From Pilaira anomala (Eukaryota > Mucoromycota > Mucoromycetes > Mucorales > Mucoraceae): a stretch of 64,000 nt of DNA. A program made the position numbers and the translations under genes. The notes below the pieces were generated by a model. It ran no database searches, was not told the DNA's origin, and saw only the letters and a program-made list of their open reading frames with translations. This document shows, one piece after another, positions 22,365-39,299 of this stretch (positions are counted from its first letter, which is position 1; every line of letters begins with the position of its first letter). Location of the stretch: positions 434,001 to 498,000 of the forward strand of contig JAIXMQ010000011.1 in NCBI GenBank assembly GCA_025716855.1. The letters are read 5' to 3'.

Positions 22365-23391
22365 TTACCAATCCAACATTTCTTCTTTCTTAAAATAAAT
22401 AGATGTCGTTTCAGTCTTCTTTTTGGTTCTAATTTCAGCAGAAGGACAATAATCAAAGACAGGACAACTTTGACACAGTGGAAACCTTGGTAAACAAACA
22501 ATCTGTCCAAATCCAACTAGAATTGGATTGATATTTCTCCATTTATCTTTAGGTAACCAACTTTGTAAACTCTATGTATATATATATTATAAATAACTCC
22601 TCTCCCCCTCTCTCTCTAATTAGTTCTAAATATTAAATCCATTAACTCACAATTCTTGTTTCTTCTGGTGTCTTGGTCTTGACCCAACCTAATCGATTTG
22701 TAATCCGATGTACATGCACATCCACCCCAATGCCATGATTCTTATTCCAAGCAACCTGTAAAACCAAATACCCCATCTTGGGTCCAACCCCAGGTAACCT
22801 TACTAACCCATCAATTGTATCCGGTACATCTCCCTCATACTCATCTCTTAATATCTCGGCCGTTCGCTTAATATAATTCGCCTTCTTCGTATGAAACCCC
22901 ACTGCTCTTATCATCTGATCCAACTCGCCTTCATCTACATTTAATATACTCTCAAGACATAACCCACCTTCTAATTCATTTTGTAATTTTTGTACCGCTA
23001 CACTCGTCACCGTATCTTTGGTTTGGGAGGATAACATGAGCGAGATCAACGTTTGAAACCGTTGCGTCTTGGCTGAACTCGTACGGTCCGCTAACCTTTC
23101 ACATCCCATCGTATCGACTGCGGCTTTATGCACTTGACGATACTTTTCTAAGATATCGTATACGGTTTCCCAATCTTTGGGTGCTGCAAGGCTGGATTCT
23201 TTCTTGATTTTTTTGTTGACATGTGGTTTTATGACATGCATGGTTTCTCTTCTCTTTTTTTCTTTTTTGACAATCGGTATGGGTTCTTCCTTTTTGATAA
23301 CAGGCATAAGTTGTTGTGTCAAATCTTCTGCTTTGACCACAACCGTTTCAACAACTGGTTTTATATGACGTGAGCTACGACGTAAAGACAT
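22365..23391 (-). CDS. nth1: Endonuclease III homologue (NTH1/Ntg), bifunctional DNA glycosylase/AP lyase
   Basis: Base-excision repair enzyme for oxidised pyrimidines. Two exons, 22651-23391 and 22365-22571 (donor GTGAGT), give 315 aa. The N-terminal 75 residues are Lys-rich, with likely nuclear targeting. The core has [10 protein letters not shown], the helix-hairpin-helix LPGVGPKMG with the catalytic-position Lys, and [15 protein letters not shown] with the catalytic Asp. The C-terminus has a complete 4Fe-4S motif C-x6-C-x2-C-x5-C ([17 protein letters not shown]). In the HhH, MG replaces the usual TA after the Lys. All catalytic and cluster residues are present. Divergent from the PHOSPHO1-like gene with 172 bp between starts. 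Confidence 0.96.
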
Positions 23392-23563
23392 CTTGAGTCT
23401 ATAAAAGATAGGTTGGACAAACAGTGTATCGTATTCGGAGAAGAAGAAGAAGAAAAAAAAAAAAAAAAAAACTTTCTTCTGACTTTTAACTTTTTGTGGA
23501 TATATAAAAAATGCAGGTATAGTTATTTTAGTTTTCCTTTTCTTCTCTCTTTTTCAACTAATT

Positions 23564-24567
23564 ATGCTGAGTATTGCAGTGTTTGATTTTGATTGGTAAA
23601 TATATAGTTGTAAAATAGATAAGAAAAGAGATTTAACATCTTTTTTTTTTTTTTAAAAAAAAAGGTCTCTTATTGAAGAAGATAGTGATTATTGGACTAT
23701 TTACGGTCTATCACCAAAAGTTTGGCAAGAAGTACGTGAGAAGAGATTAGATTGGCAATGGACTGATTTAATGTAAGTATATCTATACTATGAGAGAGAG
23801 AGACAGAGACTAAAAGAGGTTATATAAGGGATTACGCTTTATGTAAAATTCAAGAAGAAGGCTTTACAAAGCAAGATATAGCGAATCACTTGAAAACAAT
23901 TCCATTCGTAAGTTATTTTAAAACCAACTTGTAGTACGCTATAATAAACACTTTTTTATAACTAAAATCACTATCTAGTCGATTGAAATGCGTAATGTTT
24001 TGTTAGATTTAAAACAAAGAAATGTACCTGTCATACTCATGTCAGATGCCAATACATTTTATATTGAAACCATTTTACAGGTAATACACAACAACAACAA
24101 CCCCCTTTTTTTTTTCCCCCTTTTTTATTCACTTTTAAAGTTAAAAAAAAAAAGGCATACGGTGTCCGTGATTGCATTACAGAAATCATCACGAACCCAA
24201 GTTACATTGACGCTCAAGATAGACTTCGAGTCCGTCGTCATATCCTCACCACAGATAAACAACATCAATGTCAAAACCCATGTTCTTTAAACATCTGTAA
24301 AGGCCAAGAACTCGATCAATTAATGCAAAGGTACGAAGCACAAGGTTTGACACTCGCCAAAATCGCTTACACCGGAGACGGTAAAAACGATTTCTGTCCT
24401 GCCACAAGATTAAGACCTTCTGATACCTTTTTTTTACGTCAAGAAAAGTCTCTACACAAGTATTTAGATCGTCTGCCTGAAGAAAAAGCGAGAATCCAAA
24501 GTCAATTGGTTTATTGGTTAAAACCTGAAACTGTTTGGGATTCTATGCCAAAATATTTTTCTTTATA

Positions 24568-24568
<1 letters not shown>
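23564..24568 (+). CDS. PHOSPHO1/PHOSPHO2-type HAD phosphatase
   Basis: Likely a phosphoethanolamine/phosphocholine- or pyridoxal-phosphate-type phosphatase. Five exons: 23564-23595, 23665-23772, 23829-23907, 23979-24080, 24155-24568, giving 244 aa (family about 240-270). HAD motif I is VFDFDWSLIEEDSDYW, with nucleophile Asp8 and Asp10. Motif II is VILMSDANTFYIE (Ser/Asp). Motif III/IV is KIAYTGDGKNDFCPA, followed by LRPSD. A Cys cluster (HQCQNPCSLNICKG) is typical of this family. The first exon is only 32 nt and encodes most of motif I. Substrate is inferred from the family only. Confidence 0.88.
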
Positions 24569-24604
<36 letters not shown>

Positions 24605-24682
24605 AAATAAATAAAAAAAAAAAAAAAAAAATTAAAAAGAAAAGAAAAAATATATATATATAGTAAAAATGTAATGTTTTCT

Positions 24683-27964
<3,282 letters not shown>

Positions 27965-28440
27965 TGCATAAAAGAGTGAAAAAGAGAGTGTCGTATGTGT
28001 TTTATTGAAAGAAAAAAAGAGGGAAAGAAGAAAGAAACAGGCGGTAATCTAAACTAATGAATTTTCAGTTTAAATGTGATTGTTCTTTTTTTTTTTTTTT
28101 TTTGATAAAAGTTTAGTATAGTATAATAGCTTAAGAAATAAAAGGAGATAAAAATCCATCAGATGTGTATATATATATATTGATTTTATAACATTAATGC
28201 TTTAAAGTCCAATATATTACATGATTTCTGAAAATATCAATCACAAAAAAAAAGTACCCCTCTTCTCCTCTCCTAACTATAAAAATAAAATTAGTAAAAA
28301 TGAATCCTATACAAACTAAAAGTCTAAATAAACTTATCATATTTGAAACTTATATAAAAAATGTTTGAGAGCTTCTATTCTATTGTTTCATGAATAAACT
28401 ATACCATTAAGAATACCAAGTAAATAGTATTATATATTGT

Positions 28441-28485
<45 letters not shown>

Positions 28486-29610
28486 AAACTATCTTCAAAT
28501 CCAAGTCCATTTTTTTATACTCTACATTAGACTATAATTTCAACTAGATTGTTACAAGCATCCGACTATTTAGGAATAGAAGCTTTTGATATGAATACAT
28601 ATATTCTATCTCTTTCTTTTATTTTTATTTTATTTTTATTTCTAATGCATGATAATCTAAAGATGAAGCTACTTGTTTGAAGGGGGGGGGGGAGGACAAT
28701 CTTTCCTTAGCAGTGAGTTTAAACCGATCTTATGCAACCTTCTTTCAGTATCAAAAAGCCCCAGCGTCTTTCTTTTTTTTTAATAAGCATATAACTGTAT
28801 TGTATCTGGGCATTATTTTCTAAGCATTATCCATAAATATATATATATATATCCTCATGTATTGTATCATCTGTTTCTGTTATGTCAGAAATATCTTATT
28901 ACTTATACATGTTATATCTGAAATCCATGTATCCAATAAAAAGTACTTGTTTTATGTTTTCGTTCTTACTTTTTATCAAGTCTAAACACGTTTTGATTCA
29001 AGCCATAGCTCGTTACAAAAATATAGATGGGAATGTCCTTCGTATCTTACAATTGGTGTTTGGAGGAATTTGTTCTCTGCTTTCACCTATCCAGCTCCTT
29101 CTATGTATAAACAGAATTTTAATTGCTGATGATTTGATACAAAACACTACCTTGTCAAATGGCTTCTGGTAGCTTTATAAGACTTTTTAGTAAAGTAGTT
29201 TCATTCCGTGTTCTTACAAGTGCTGGATAATCCCAAGTGATAGTTACAAATGACTTAAATCATAATGCACATATAAGAATCAGGTAGCTATCTGATCATA
29301 TATATATACATATTTGTAACAATGATGAGTTTTTATTGACAAGACAACACAATGTGAAGTGAAACTAAATAGACAGTTTGTTAAAATAATAACCCTTTTT
29401 TGAATTGGGGATATTCGTTTATCACGTTTGTAATTTCGCATAAATAATCAAGCCAAAGAATGATAGGACATAAACGATAAAAGAGCGGTATTCAAGACCT
29501 GTAGGCGTAAAACAGCATGTTTTCAACTTTCCCATACCCTATCTGTAACTGAAAAGAGAAACGGTGAATTAGTTTGAATCATATACTTGACAAGAGAAAG
29601 AAGGGTCACT
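27965..29610. other. Intergenic, no supported gene
   Basis: 1.6 kb upstream of YAK1. It contains a T run (28087-28103), a GA microsatellite (28443-28480) and a G run (28681-28691). A hydrophobic 96-aa frame at 28882-29172 lacks a family signature, splice support and a gene-like context. YAK1 promoter elements are presumably in the first few hundred bases. Confidence 0.5.
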
Positions 29611-29816
29611 TCCCACTCCCAGCTGGGACAGCAAATGCTTTAAAGCAGTTTTACTTATCAAGGCTAGGAAATTTCTCCGGCGTAGGGCAGGGTTCAACTG
29701 GACCTTCTTTCCATAATGATAAGCTACGGCTCCCACTCCCAGCTGGGACAGCAAATGCTCCTAAAGCAATTACTTATCAAGGCTAGGAAATTTCTCCGGC
29801 GTAGGGCAGGGTTCAT
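29611..29816 (+). repeat. 120-bp direct tandem duplication
   Basis: The block from TCCCACTCCCAGCTGGGACA to GGCGTAGGGCAGGGTTCA occurs at 29611-29696 and again at 29731-29815, with period 120. The copies are nearly identical, with small indels around AAAGCA. Each contains the 12-bp palindrome TCCCAGCTGGGA and a GC-rich end, unlike the AT-rich surroundings. No coding frame explains it. Confidence 0.8.
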
Positions 29817-30293
29817 ATGTAGACTAGTCATCATGCTTTTCTTGCCAGATTATAAAAAAAACTAAACAAGTATGTACTTATCTTTCTGGTGGGCAAAGAT
29901 GATTTCTGAAATCAGTTCAAAAGAGAAGCGTACGGAAGTGCTTTTTTTAAAAAAAAAAAAAAAGGAAAAAGAGTAATACAGCGCGCTTACGGTCCATAAT
30001 CAAATTGATGACGCAGACTACTTTTGCCGTGTGAATAATAAAAACAAAAAAAAAAAATTATATAAGGCGTTTCTTTTTTAAATTTAAAAAAAAAAAAAAA
30101 AAAAGAAAAGAAACATATATTGTATTCTTTTGTTTCAACATAATGACAGAGAATCACTTCAAAAGTTCTTTTGATAACAGAATGACGAAGAAACTTTTTT
30201 TGAAAGGTAAAGCGCTTTACCTTTTATTTTTATTTTTATTTTTATTTACCATTTGTATAGATTTTTGGACCTCTGAACCATGCGAATGGACCA
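29817..30293. other. Intergenic, no gene seen
   Basis: 480 bp of AT-rich DNA with A runs (29949-29963, 30084-30104). A 72-aa frame at 30143-30361 starts plausibly, but runs into the transposon-derived repeat and is not supported as a gene. Confidence 0.4.
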
Positions 30294-30612
30294 TCACAAA
30301 TTATTGTATTTTTCAGCAATTTGTTTTCACTAAAATTGAGAAAATATCAGAGATAAATTGATAAAATCTTAGAAATAAATTGAGGATATTAGAGAAACCT
30401 CTTTTGACACTGGGGATATGTTAACACCGAGGATTATGGAAGCATGCTCCAAAGTAACTCAAAAGGACTGCCAGGGATGGATACGCTATTCTACTAAATT
30501 CTTTGAAAAATGTTTAGCAAATGGAAAAGAATCTTTAAAATATCTTATGAAACGATTTTTTTTTTTTCAATTTATCTCTGATATTTTCTCAAAATTGCTG
30601 AAAAATACAATA
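30294..30612 (+). mobile_element. Transposon remnant: transposase C-terminal fragment between inverted repeats
   Basis: The ends ATTGTATTTTTCAGCAATTT and its reverse complement (about 30569-30612) form inverted repeats that continue as GAGAAAATATCAGAGATAAATTG. Between them, 30418-30540 encodes LTPRIMEACSKVTQKDCQGW and then IRYSTKFFEKCLANG. This fits the C-terminal end of fungal Tc1/mariner-type DDE transposases, where a Trp-His/Tyr helix closes the protein. The catalytic DDE part is absent, so it cannot act on its own. A related copy sits inverted in the middle of the palindrome at 33798-34215. Confidence 0.6.
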
Positions 30613-30818
30613 TTTATCCAAATTAAATTGCTCAAGATCCTGCAGTCACCAGACGTAGCGCATCCAATAGGCTCGTTAATGACGCGACGATAATCAAAAA
30701 CCATGTCATAGTTCAAAAGGTGATATGAATGCCACGCATTTTTGCACTTGATGTAACTGAACGCGAATACTCGCTTTTACATTAAACAATTAATCTGTAG
30801 ACTCGATTAAGAGGTGCT

Positions 30819-32906
30819 ATGGCTGAACAAGTGGCCAATGAAGAAAGTAAAGAAAATACTAGGAAACGAGCTATGGATGGTAACGATTGCGAAGGTCCAA
30901 GTCGCCGTACTAGGGCAAGTAAAAGGAAGGTGTTATTAACCGTGATTGATGACAATCAGATCTCCGAACAAGACGATGACAATCAAACCTTCGAACAAGA
31001 CGATGCCAATCAAACCTGCGAACAATATGATAATAATCAAACCTGCGAACAAGTTGATGACAATGATTATAACGACAACGGTGATAATAAAAAAGATAGT
31101 ATTTGGGAAGAATGGAAAAAATTCCTTGACGACCAGGAAAATAACAAATGTTTAATGGAATTGAAGTAAAAAAGAGTACTATTTGGCAACAATTATGTAT
31201 CCTTACTTTTAGCCCCGAAAGACATAATGTGATTTGGTGCGGGAAGCTAGTTAGACGAAGAAACTGTCTACCTCATGAGCTATATGACAAACTAAACCCT
31301 GAAATACCGTTAGTCGCGATGCAGGATATAAACTCATGTCTTGCCGAAATGTCCAATGCTGTGTTCGATGCGGTATGTCGTTATCAGCAATGAATTTAGG
31401 AATAAGAAAATCTAACTCCACTAGTATCATAGGAATCCAATATTAAAATGGAAAGCTGCATTGAACTATTGAACTGCGCTGTGCTTGATAATCCAACCTT
31501 CATTGCAGAAAAAAAGCTTATTGTTGATATTTGTCGCACTTTGTAAGTGAAAGTAGTAAAGACTTGAAGATATACTCAATTGCAATGCCTTTTTTTTTTT
31601 TTTAGAAATGAACATATATTTGAAGATTATGGCCTCGAAGTACTTCAAAAGTCTGAATCGTGCTACCGATCTTATCTATTTGATAAGTGTATGATGACCA
31701 CTGCCAAATATTTACGCAATATGAACCACAACGTCACCTTCTTTCCAGGAGAAAATCGAACTCAATGCCATGACCATACAACTAAAACAGAAAGGAATGG
31801 ATGACGGCCGATTCAAGTATAATGCTGATGGAACGCTCATAGTCAATGATCACTCTTGTTGTGAACGAGCACATTATATTCTCATATAATTACACATGCT
31901 CTAATATCCTTCACTACTTTACGATACTATAAGTTTATTCACACTACAATAATTATCTAATTGGCTAATATATAAATCACATCATTGTCTCTATGATCAA
32001 CAAGCCTCCTTTATAATTATCAGGTACAGCAACCAGTTATAATACTTGGGGACCTTTTATCTTATTTTCAGCAACATGTTTATTGTAATAGATCATTGAT
32101 CATGGCTATGTTTCACAATTCATGCTTCGCTTGTTTAACTTCTATTTACTATATATAACCAAACACTTTTTGTACCTTTTAATAAAGTTTAGTTTATTTT
32201 TGCAGTCTGATTTATTTAACTTTGTTATATATTTTTTATTGCTTTTATTTCCGTTTGTTCTATCTCTATAATAGCTCGAACATCTCAACTCTGCAATTGA
32301 AATCCTTTTAACTGAAGTGTCGTCTGGCTATGGCTCAACTGAAGCTGGGAAAATAAGCTTTGACCATTATAAAGCGATGTTTGGTATGTTGGCGATGATA
32401 CGAACAGTGGCGCAATTATACGATCAAGCCTCATTCAACACTTTCAAAAAATTCAAGATCCATTTCCTGCATGCCCATGGTAAGTGACTCGTGTAATACT
32501 ACATAGATATATTTAAGTGCATTTGGTGTGATTAACTGTATTCTTACTTTGCATAGGCAAATCCATCAGACATTGGTCAATGTCAACACAGGCAACCGGC
32601 ATCTATACCATGATCAAAGAGCAGAGAGTAGATGTTCCTGTTAGGTTTTATGAAAAAGATATTACAATTCTTCCTTTTATCTGCTTCTTTAAAACACTTG
32701 CAGTAAGTTGGATGGGGCAAGGGCATGATTTAAATAGAAAAGGAATGTATTAACTCACAGTATTGAGAATATAGATCGCTTGCGAGGAAACTTTATCAGT
32801 GCTGAAGGAACTCAAACAAGAACATAAAACCATTTTAAGATCAAAGGACAAGAAGCCAAAAAAAACTTTACAATATCGTAAATCCAATGATCATTCGCTT
32901 GAATGA
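30819..32906 (+). pseudogene. Multi-exon gene of unknown family, frame broken
   Basis: A spliceable series reads: 30819-~31147 (acidic, with four near-repeats of DDDNQTxEQ); ~31148-31372 (ILTFSPERHNVIWCGKL...); 31433-31542; 31606-~31760 (EDYGLEVLQKSESCYRSYLF); 32275-32479 (SSGYGSTEAGKISFDHYKAM); 32557-32702 (KSIRHWSMSTQATGIYTMIK); 32775-32906. Most introns have good GT/AG ends. Two joins (near 31145 and 31755) change frame without any plausible intron, and 31890-32274 is only explicable as an intron. I do not recognise the domain. The ILLTEVSSG segment after ADGTL is compatible with a PD-(D/E)XK-type core, which is weak inference. Confidence 0.55.
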
Positions 32907-33298
32907 ATGAAAGCACACAAGAATTATAGCAGAGCATGGTCCTAAGAGCGTGCCCAGCAGCCCAAAGCACGATTAATTCATATCTCATTCAACCGTGATT
33001 ACCCCCTTCAACAACATGATTACCTTATATCCCCCTCTCCTTACCAAGTAACATACCCACAATATATATATATCAGTAATAACTCCTTGTTATCTTAACA
33101 AACTGTCTATGTATTTTCACTTCACATTGTGCTGTCTTGTCAATAAAAATTTTTTATCGATACTTAAGAACTTTTAAAAAATTGGTTTTTAGTAGGATGA
33201 ATTAATCCCTGACAGTCTTTCAAAGAACTCGTCCATTTATAAGCAGTTAAGTATTCATTGATGTGATATATATAAGTTTTTTTTTTTTTATTAATTTT
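32907..33298. other. Intergenic before the palindrome
   Basis: 390 bp without a gene. It includes poly-T stretches and the AT-rich flank TTATTAATTTT that touches the left end of the palindromic element. Confidence 0.45.
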
Positions 33299-33340
33299 AG
33301 GTTAATTCTTGGTACATCGCCAAATACACCTCCAGTGCAA

Positions 33341-33785
33341 ACCTCGCAAGTATCGCAAGTGTCGCAAGTATCGCAAGTGTCGCAAGTATCGCAAGTGTCG
33401 CAAGTATCGCAAGTGTCGCAAGTATCGGAAGTGTCGCAAGTATCGCAAGTGTCGCAAGTATCGCAAGTGTCGCAAGTATCGCAAGTGTCGCAAGTATCGC
33501 AAGTGTCGCAAGTATCGCAAGTGTCGCAAGTATCGCAAGTGTCGCAAGTATCGCAAGTGTCGCAAGTATCGCAAGTATCGCAAGTGTCGCAAGTATCGCA
33601 AGTATCGCAAGTGTCGCAAGTATCGCAAGTGTCGCAAGTATCGCAAGTGTCGCAAGTATCGCAAGTGTCGCAAGTATCGCAAGTGTCGCAAGTATCGCAA
33701 GTGTCGCAAGTATCGCAAGTGTCGCAAGTATCGCAAGTGTCGCAGGTATCGCAAGTGTCGCAAGTATCGCAAGTGTCGCAAGTGT
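33341..33785 (+). repeat. Minisatellite array, 9/18-bp unit, left arm
   Basis: About 49 copies of a 9-mer alternating CGCAAGTAT and CGCAAGTGT (an 18-bp higher-order unit), with a few phase slips and single changes (for example GGAAGTG at 33426). All three frames are open over the array (for example Ser-Gln-Val repeats) only because the unit lacks stops, so these frames are not taken as genes. Confidence 0.95.
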
Positions 33786-34227
33786 GGGATGTGACTAGAC
33801 ATGTTCATATTGTATTTTTCAGGATTTTTGAGAAAAGGTCTGGGATAAAATGATAAAAATTAAAGCCAGAATTGAGAAAATGTTTTCACTAAAATGGAGA
33901 AAATATCAGAGATAAATTGAAAAAAAAAAATCGTTTAATAAGATATTTTAAAGATTCTTTTCCATTGCTAAACATCTTTCAAAGAATTTAGTAGAATGGC
34001 GTATTCATCCCTGGCAGTCCTTTTGAGTTACTTTGGAGCATGCTTCCATAATCCTCGGCGTTAACATATCCCCAGTGTCAAAAGGGGTTCTCTAATATCC
34101 TCAATTTATTTCTAAGATTTTATCAATTTATATCTGATATTTTCCTCAATTCTGGCTTTAATTTTTATCATTTTATCCCAGACATTTTCTCAAAATTCCT
34201 GAAAAATACAATATGAACATGTCTAGT

Positions 34228-34592
34228 CACATCCGACACTTGCGACACTTGCGATACTTGCGACACTTGCGATACTTGCGACACTTGCGACACTTGCGGC
34301 ACTTGCGATACTTGCGACACTTGCGATACTTGCGACACTTGCGATACTTGCGACACTTGCGATACTTGCGACACTTGCGATACTTGCGACACTTGCGATA
34401 CTTGCGATACTTGCGACACTTGCGATACTTGCGACACTTGCGACACTTGCGATACTTGCGACACTTGCGATACTTGCGACACTTGCGATACTTGCGACAC
34501 TTGCGATACTTGCGACACTTGCGATACTTGCGACACTTGCGATACTTGCGACACTTGCGATATTTGCGACACTTGCGAAGTTTGCACTGGAG
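34228..34592 (-). repeat. Minisatellite array, right arm (inverted copy)
   Basis: About 40 units of the same 9-mer in reverse orientation (GACACTTGC/GATACTTGC). Unit order and phase slips are not identical to the left arm, so the arms have diverged in copy number. Confidence 0.95.
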
Positions 34593-34724
34593 GTGTATTT
34601 GGCGGTGTATGAAAAAAAATTGAAAATTGCAACGTCATAAATTTGTGTTGGAGGTGTTTTTGGAGGTGTACCAAGAATTAACCTATTTTTTTTACCTGAA
34701 AAAAAAAATGCTTTCAAAAAAAAT

Positions 34725-37359
<2,635 letters not shown>

Positions 37360-37482
37360 ACCGTGTAACACTCTGTAGTTTCCATCCCGCTCTCCTTTTA
37401 AAAAAAAATATCTTTTTTGTACATAATAATTAATAGCTTTTCTTTTTCTTTTTCTGTAAAAAAAAAAAAAAAAAAAAAAAAA

Positions 37483-39095
37483 ATGTTTCAATATTCAAGT
37501 AAAGTATTTCCTTTACTTGTTGTAGTATTACCTTTGTATATATTTTTACAGTTATTGAAACAAAATACAAACTTAAGTACGAAATTACCGTTTAACCATA
37601 CTTTTTCAACGACATTTCATAAATCTACAACAATAACAACCACAACCACAACAAACTGGATTACCTCCATTTCAACAGAACAACCAAGAAGAATAAACCA
37701 TGACTCAGACGAAAAATATTTGACATTCTTTACACATAGCGGTTTTCAGAATCAACTCATACAAGGTGAGTTCTCTTTCTTTAGATAGAAGCTATTATTA
37801 GATAAGGGTAAATTGACCCATTTTTTTTTTTTTTTAGTTGAAAATGGTATCTTGTTAGCCTGGTATCTAAATCGGACACTCATTTTACCAAAAGCTTTAT
37901 TGGGTCAAGCGTTTGGTTGGAACGATTTTTCTAGACTCTATCGACACCATACCTTACGTGATACAAGTAATAATTATTGTAAGCAGTTTAAAGATAAAAA
38001 ATCTAGAAAGTTAGCTTCTTGCCCTGATCCTAGTAAATACGCATTGACCTCGTTTGATGATTTATTCGATTTATCTTGGGCGAAGCAACATGTCAAAATT
38101 GAACAAAGAGATTCGAGTGATTTTGATTGGCTACGATATAATTATGGGATACAAAGAAGTCCTAATAATGTAGATTTAATTCAACATGGATCTTACACAG
38201 ATGGTGATATTTTATACTTTAAAGGTATATATAAACTACTTTGTGTGTGTGTGTGTGTGTGTGTGTATTTATATTTATATATACAATTAGATGAAACAAG
38301 ATATGATTGGCGTATTTATGATGTACCCTCAAAACATAGATTTCTTGGCAGATATGCTGACAGCCTTGATATTGCACAACTACAAAATCGATCAGAAAAA
38401 TTAATACATTTCACTAGTTTATTCGGAACGGGTAAATTTCCCATTAAAAAACCCGAGAATATCGAATTTTTCAAATCTTTACAACAAAGTATTACTTATA
38501 GACATCCTGCTGTATTAAAAATTACTGAGATAGTGATTAAATCATTAGGTGGAGAAGGTAATTTTATTGGTGCTCATTTAAGGTATTATAAACAAAAATG
38601 CAATAAATATAAATGACTTTTTCTAATTTATGTATTAGAACGGCTGATGGATTATTTATTAATGCAGTACCTGAAAATATAGAAAATATTATTCAAAAAA
38701 TGAATGAAAGAGAGCCAAAATCAACACAAGTGTTGCCTAAAAATAAGACGATAAATGAAATGTTATCCATATGTGTCGATTTAGCAAAAAGTAAAAAAAC
38801 AACTCTTGTATTTTTAGCAACGGACGCTATACGACCTAGAAAAAACGTTCAGTTCAAAAAGCTTTGGTTACACTCACCCTGTACTTTTACTTTAAATGAA
38901 ATTTTATCTGAAAAAAATCCTTTATGGAGTCATATGGACCAATATCGTACTTTACATACTGGAGAAAGTATGCGGAAATTTCTAATACCTCTTGTTGATG
39001 CACTGGTTGCGAGTAAAGGGAAATCTTTTATTGGAACAAATGGATCTACCTTTTCAGGATATATACGTAGATTACACCATACGACAAGTATTTAA
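37483..39095 (+). CDS. GDP-fucose O-fucosyltransferase-like, type II Golgi/ER protein
   Basis: Four exons: 37483-37765, 37838-38224, 38291-38582, 38639-39095, giving 472 aa. A signal anchor is near the N-terminus (FPLLVVVLPLYIFLQLL), followed by a Thr-rich stem and a luminal domain. Conserved points of this fungal O-fucosyltransferase family are THSGFQNQLIQVENGILLAW, FIGAHLR (the GDP-binding HxR region) and FIGTNGSTFSGYIRRL near the end. Intron 2 contains a GT microsatellite. It probably modifies secreted proteins. Acceptor and linkage are unknown. It starts only 124 bp after the AFG2 stop, behind a 25-nt A run. Confidence 0.85.
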
Positions 39096-39299
39096 TCAAT
39101 TATATATATATTTTTTTTAATTTATTAGTAGGCAGGTACTACTATTTTTTTTTTTCTTTTTTCTTATGTGTACATATTAAAATAATAATAATAATAATAA
39201 TAATAAATAATCTCTCTTTGTATTCATATATATAAATATATTAAAATACAATATAAATATATCTATATATATATTATAGTTTTTTTTTTCTATTTAAGT

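Larger units (their letters stand above)
33299..34684. mobile_element. 1.39-kb palindromic element with minisatellite arms
   Basis: The termini are AGGTTAATTCTTGGTACA and its exact reverse complement (ending at 34684). Inward on each side lie a CGCCAAATACACCTCC block, a tandem array, ACTAGACATGTTCATATTG and CTGGGATAAAATGATAAAAA, all mirrored on the other side. The right arm has about 80 bp more between terminus and array. The centre (about 33900-34090) contains, inverted, the transposase C-terminal fragment also seen at 30418-30540. No intact transposase is present. ATTTT flanks both ends and could be a target duplication, but this is AT-rich DNA. The element ends 40 bp before the AFG2 start codon. 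Confidence 0.75.

Noticed and set aside
28882..29172. 96-aa hydrophobic frame
   Set aside because: Hydrophobic bias is expected from T-rich DNA. No gene-like leader, splice sites or family signature.
33263..33853. Long Ser-Gln-Val (and Arg-Lys-Cys / Leu-Arg-His) repeat reading frames over the arrays, also at 34168-34717
   Set aside because: The 9-bp unit has no stop in any frame, so all frames are open. No start context, domain or splice logic supports a protein.
33341..34592. CRISPR-like array
   Set aside because: The repeats are directly adjacent with no spacers, and the genome is eukaryotic. It is a minisatellite.
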